This document shows positions 59,640 through 64,000 of a stretch of 64,000 nucleotides of DNA, one piece after another. Location: contig NC_080546.1 in assembly GCF_028640845.1 (NCBI RefSeq), positions 33,309,520 through 33,373,519 on the forward strand, in the 5' to 3' direction. Position numbers and translations under genes: made by a program. Under the pieces are notes generated by a model. It was given only the letters and a program-made list of their open reading frames with translations, did no database searches and was not told the origin of the DNA. How positions within the stretch are numbered: the first letter of the stretch is position 1; each line of letters begins with the position of its first letter. This DNA comes from Ahaetulla prasina. Its lineage: Eukaryota; Chordata; Lepidosauria; Squamata; Colubridae.

Positions 59640-60200
59640 GTGGAGTAACAATACAACTATATGAGGATGCATTACTGCAGTGAATGGGTGCTTGTTAATG
59701 GCCTAGCTCCAGTTTGTGTGGAAATATTGAGTGAAGTACCACAGGACTCCTTTTTTGGACTCAGTATTTTTCAAATTTTTTATCAATGACTTGGATGACA
59801 GGATTGAGGGGATGCTTAATAAGTCTGCCAATGGCAGAAAGATGGAGATATGGCTAGTTATGTTGAGGAGAGTCCACACATCTAGACAGTTTTGAGCAGT
59901 GGACTAAAATATAAGGTTCTGAATCTGGATAGGGAAAATAATAGGCATGGTACAAGGACTAGGGAAATATGGTTTTCTCTCTCCAATATAAAAAGAATTT
60001 GGGTACCCTTATTGATTACCAGTTAAACATGAGCCACCAATGTGCCACAACTACTAAAAAGACATGTGCTATCATGGAAAGTGTTAGGGCGGCAGATTGT
60101 AGGAAGGAGTTTTTCTATTCTATCATGGACAGACTCTACTTTGAAATGTGGTTCTAGTTCTTGACACCACAGTTCCAAAAGGACAGTGACAAATGCAAGT
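59640..60200 (+). mobile_element. Old CR1-like LINE remnant
   Basis: Degenerate + strand code for CR1 ORF2: sequence near 59760-59800 reads like FQIFYQ*LG*QD, a worn INDLDD-type motif, and 59969-60157 gives NLGTLIDYQLNMSHQCATTTK followed by an IMESV stretch, the post-palm region. Heavily decayed. Confidence 0.55.
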
Positions 60201-60628
60201 AAGTTTATATGAAGGCTACCAACCCTATGAGCACCGTTTAAAAGAATTGGATATGATAAACCAAATATCATAGATGTCTCAGTGAAGGTGTGATAGCAGT
60301 CTTCAATAGGAAATGAACATTTATTATTGTGTTTAATTAAAAACATAGAGCAGCTAAGCAGCTCATTTTAGGAAAATATTGTATGTTTAAATAAATCAGT
60401 AATAGATTTACTTAAAAATCTATCTGCTGGTGCTTAAATTTAGGCTAATCTTTGCTATAAATGGAAAAGTGTCTGTAGATCAATCCAGCAAAAAAAATGG
60501 TCAACAAATACTCTTGGTCTTATTTAATGTATCTGTGTAGTGATTTCTAAACAGAAACTTCACCCTTCACTTTATTTTCCAATAAGCTATACATACCTCC
60601 TCAGGGTTTTTTTGTTTTTTTTTTAAAT

Positions 60629-60887
60629 TTGAATTTATATCCCGCCCTTCTCCGAAGATTCAGGGCGGCTTACAATGTGTTAAGCAATAATCTTCATCCA
60701 TTGGTTTATTATATACAAAGTCAACTTAATTGCCCCCAATAATCTGGGTCCTCATTTTATCTACCTTATAAAGAATGGAAGGCTGAGTCAATCTTGGGCC
60801 TGGTGGGATTTGAACTTGCAGTAATTGCAAGCAGCTGTGTTAATAACAGACAGACTTAGTCTGTTGAGCCACCCGACGCCCCAAGAG
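60629..60887. mobile_element. L2/MIR-type SINE
   Basis: Begins GAATTTATATCCCGCCCTTC and carries AATAATCTGGGTCCTCATTT and GGATTTGAACTTGCAG-like sequence, ending TTGAGCCACCCGACGCCCC. Common amniote family. Confidence 0.7.
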
Positions 60888-61129
60888 TTAGTTCCTCTCT
60901 AGTGGTAATATACAGGCTAAAGAATCCTGATCATGAAGACTATGCTGAAAGCATAAACATCACTGTATAGCTGTTACAGTATATTCCAATGCTTACTTGC
61001 TTTAGTATACATCTAATCCTTTAGATGCATTACCTAGCAGACTGTCCTAGTAGGATTAAAAGTATTACTGTCAGATAAATTAATAAGGGTTGCCATCTTA
61101 ATCTGATTTTAACAATGAGGCTCACAATG

Positions 61130-61700
61130 GGATTTGCACCTGTCATCATCCCTGGAATGCAGCAATGGATTTGGCTGAGAAATGTCTTTTTCCAGCATCT
61201 GTGCTAGTTATACCTATTGTAAGCAAATTCGGATTTGACAAGGATGATAAATGCCTCAGGGGGAGCAACATGGTGTGTTGTTTTTGAAAGGTATTCAGCA
61301 ATTATGATTCTCTCAGACTGTAGCTGTCCCATCATTAACAATGGTTGTCTACGGAGTTGCTGATGAAAGACTGGGTTGGTTTGTGGACGTAACCTAACAT
61401 TCCTGAAGTATTTGGGTTAGAATCATTCCATCGGTCAACATGAACTTTGGAAAGTTTCAGCTATTTTGAGATAATTCACACATATTCAGAATGTAGATTT
61501 CATGGCTGCTATTTACTTGTGAAATGACTCCTGGGGAGGATGCATAATGCCACAGGACAATAAATATTCATTGTCTAACATGAAATTACCCTATGTCATT
61601 TCACCAATCCAGCTTTATGCTTAATTAAAGCAATGCTTTTCTTTCCTGGGCTTGTGTAATTCTCTTCCATATCTCACTGTCTCACTGAATCTTTCAAATT
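61130..61700. promoter_or_regulatory. Candidate conserved non-coding block in DCLK1 intron
   Basis: Repeat-free, compositionally mixed sequence with ATTATGATTCTC, CCATCATTAACAATGG, GACAATAAATATTCATTGTC and GCTTAATTAAAGC. The last three are palindrome-like and contain SOX or homeobox cores. Conservation is inferred. Confidence 0.3.
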
Positions 61701-62733
61701 TTTAGTGATAAGGAAGAGGTTATACATACACATACAAACAAATTTATTTATATCCGCAACATTTTGCAAAGAGGTAGAAAACTACTTTATTAACAGTTCT
61801 TATACTTTTTTAGATTGTATAACTGTTCCTAACATAAAATAGATTCTTTTTCAGGGAGAAAATTCTTTTTGATAAATTTTAAGAACACACAATTGCATAT
61901 GAATAATTATTTAAAAATACATTCTTACAAAAATGAAGATTATTTATAAAATTGTTACATTGCATTACCCAGAACAGTGAAGTATTTATAAATGCAACTA
62001 ATTTATATGATTGTTAGAAACATGAGCTATTTTATGTTTTCTTAGTTCATTTCTCACTCACATTGGCACAACCATGACATAACAATCACATTTTGTGGTC
62101 ATGCAGTATATGTCTTGTTTTGTATCCTTCCTATAATTTTATAGGAATTTATACCGATTTTGGAAAATAACCAGTTACAAAACAAAAGCAAATTCAGTGT
62201 ATTTTATTATGTCTCCTCCTCAATTGATCTATAAGGTAGCTATGTTAATATGACTGACTCCATTTTGTTTTCGGTAGTTGTTTGACTCTTGATTGAGATG
62301 TCTCCATTTTGGGAAAGAGTACATAGTACATGCCATATTCAGAGCTAATCAGCATCTGAACAGTCCTCCTTCAGCACCAGATGGACCCTACTTGGGGTTT
62401 TGGTACATGTTGTTTGGGGCTTTTTGTTGAAAAGACAGGACAATTTTGGCCTTGGAACAGATTGTACCTAGACATTTAGGTCAGGAGATGAGATCTGCAG
62501 TTGTTCGTATTTTGTTTTTGTTTTTGTGAATATTGTTTTTGGGAGTGTGGTTATTGTTTTATCCCTGGTGCACAGTATTTATTAACAGTTAATTAATGTT
62601 GTGGTTTTCATCTTTTAATCCACATATCCCAAAGCTATGTGTGTGCAAAGTGTAGTGATATAAATCAAACAAAAGAATAAATGAATAAATAAATAATGTT
62701 GAAAATATCCCCAATGTGACTAATGAGGACAAT

Positions 62734-62952
62734 ATAGCAATAGCACTTAAGACTGATATACCGCTTTACAGCCCTCTCTAAGCAGTTTACAGAGTCAGCA
62801 TATTGCTCCCAATAATCTGGGTCCTCGTTTTACCGACCTCAGAAAGATGGAAGTGCCTGGTGAGACTCAAACTGCCAAATTGCAGGCAGCTGGCAGTTAG
62901 CAGAAGTAGCCTGAAGTACTGCACTCTAACCATGGTGCCGTCATGGCTCTTA
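62734..62952. mobile_element. Squamate MIR/L2-type SINE
   Basis: Begins ATAGCAATAGCACTTAAGAC and contains CAATAATCTGGGTCCTCGTT and GCACTCTAACCATGGTGCC; a second copy of the family at 53166. Confidence 0.75.
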
Positions 62953-63149
62953 TACTCTGTAGGTCACTCAGAACAACAAATCAGGACAACATATACAGTA
63001 ATTATATGGTTAGACTGTATGTTTCTACATAAAGGCTTGAGTTTTACAGTTCCTAAGTAAAGAAAGGATTTTAATTATGGTAGGGATAGGCCTATCATCA
63101 GAAATGTTTTTATACTTTCAACTCTCACACTTTCAATGCATCTTGGTAC

Positions 63150-63246
63150 CTTAGCAGAGTCAGTGATGTTATCCCAATATGGAGAAGGAAATTCTAGCTT
63201 TCCAATTAAGATCTGATCAAAAAGATCTTCTTGTATGTTGTTCTCA
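63150..63246 (-). CDS. DCLK1: DCLK1 exon: kinase subdomain X region
   Basis: This 97-nt exon follows GATCCGCAG and ends GCTAAG|GTACC. It completes a serine codon and then encodes [19 protein letters not shown] followed by [13 protein letters not shown]. It forms the C-lobe helices between subdomains IX and XI. The SENN start and [10 protein letters not shown] end match DCLK1 almost residue for residue. It leaves in phase 0. Confidence 0.96.
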
Positions 63247-63928
<682 letters not shown>

Positions 63929-63970
63929 TTAAATATAGAATAGAATAGAATTTTTTTTTTATATAATGTA

Positions 63971-63993
63971 TATAATGTATACTATACATTATA
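63971..63993. repeat. Perfect 11-bp AT palindrome
   Basis: TATAATGTATA and TATACATTATA are separated by a single C. It follows an AATAGA microsatellite (63936-63950). Confidence 0.95.
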
Positions 63994-64000
63994 CACTATA

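Larger units (their letters stand above)
59018..63149 (-). other. DCLK1 intron: contents
   Basis: Intron of 4.1 kb. It holds an old CR1-like remnant (59640-60200), L2/MIR-type SINEs at 60629-60887 and 62734-62952, and a conserved-looking block at 61130-61700. The remainder is AT-rich and unassigned. Confidence 0.75.

Overview
The window is vertebrate nuclear DNA, almost certainly from a squamate reptile and most probably an advanced snake. The evidence is AT-rich sequence, spliced exons with GT/AG borders, L2/CR1-type LINE tails ending in AATAG-type microsatellites, Sauria-like tRNA SINEs, abundant MIR/L2-like SINEs and several hAT-like elements. No prokaryotic gene, CRISPR array, rRNA or stand-alone tRNA gene was seen.

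Two protein-coding genes are present, arranged tail to tail. On the + strand, nine exons between 10575 and 45765 join in frame into 1197 nt (398 codons plus stop). They encode the end of the BEACH region and the whole C-terminal WD40 domain of neurobeachin (NBEA). The upstream exons lie before the window. On the - strand, five exons between 63899 and 51022 encode the C-terminal part of the doublecortin-like kinase DCLK1: kinase subdomains IX to XI, then the tail. Its upstream exons lie beyond the right edge. NBEA next to DCLK1 matches the known vertebrate linkage, and LRBA next to DCLK2 is the paralogous pair; residues in both genes favour NBEA and DCLK1. The two stop codons are only about 5.3 kb apart, and back-to-back AATAAA signals near 47.1 kb could serve both genes.

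Layout: 1-10574 is an NBEA intron with a - strand L2-like LINE array at its left end. 10575-45765 is the NBEA 3' portion; its large introns hold a CR1-like LINE (25.9-28.1 kb), a CR1 3' end (28.9-29.5 kb), an endonuclease-type LINE remnant (32.2-32.8 kb), SINEs and many terminal-inverted-repeat elements. 45766-51021 holds the two convergent 3' UTRs. 51022-63899 is the DCLK1 3' portion, with a decayed LINE split by a SINE at 52.1-53.8 kb. 63900-64000 is the edge of the next DCLK1 intron and carries a perfect AT palindrome.

I found no clearly new biological system. The best leads are the compact convergent NBEA/DCLK1 junction, an early in-frame stop in the DCLK1 tail, a palindromic POU-octamer inside a conserved-looking NBEA intron segment, and several repeat structures. 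Comparisons with mammalian proteins are from memory and need alignment.
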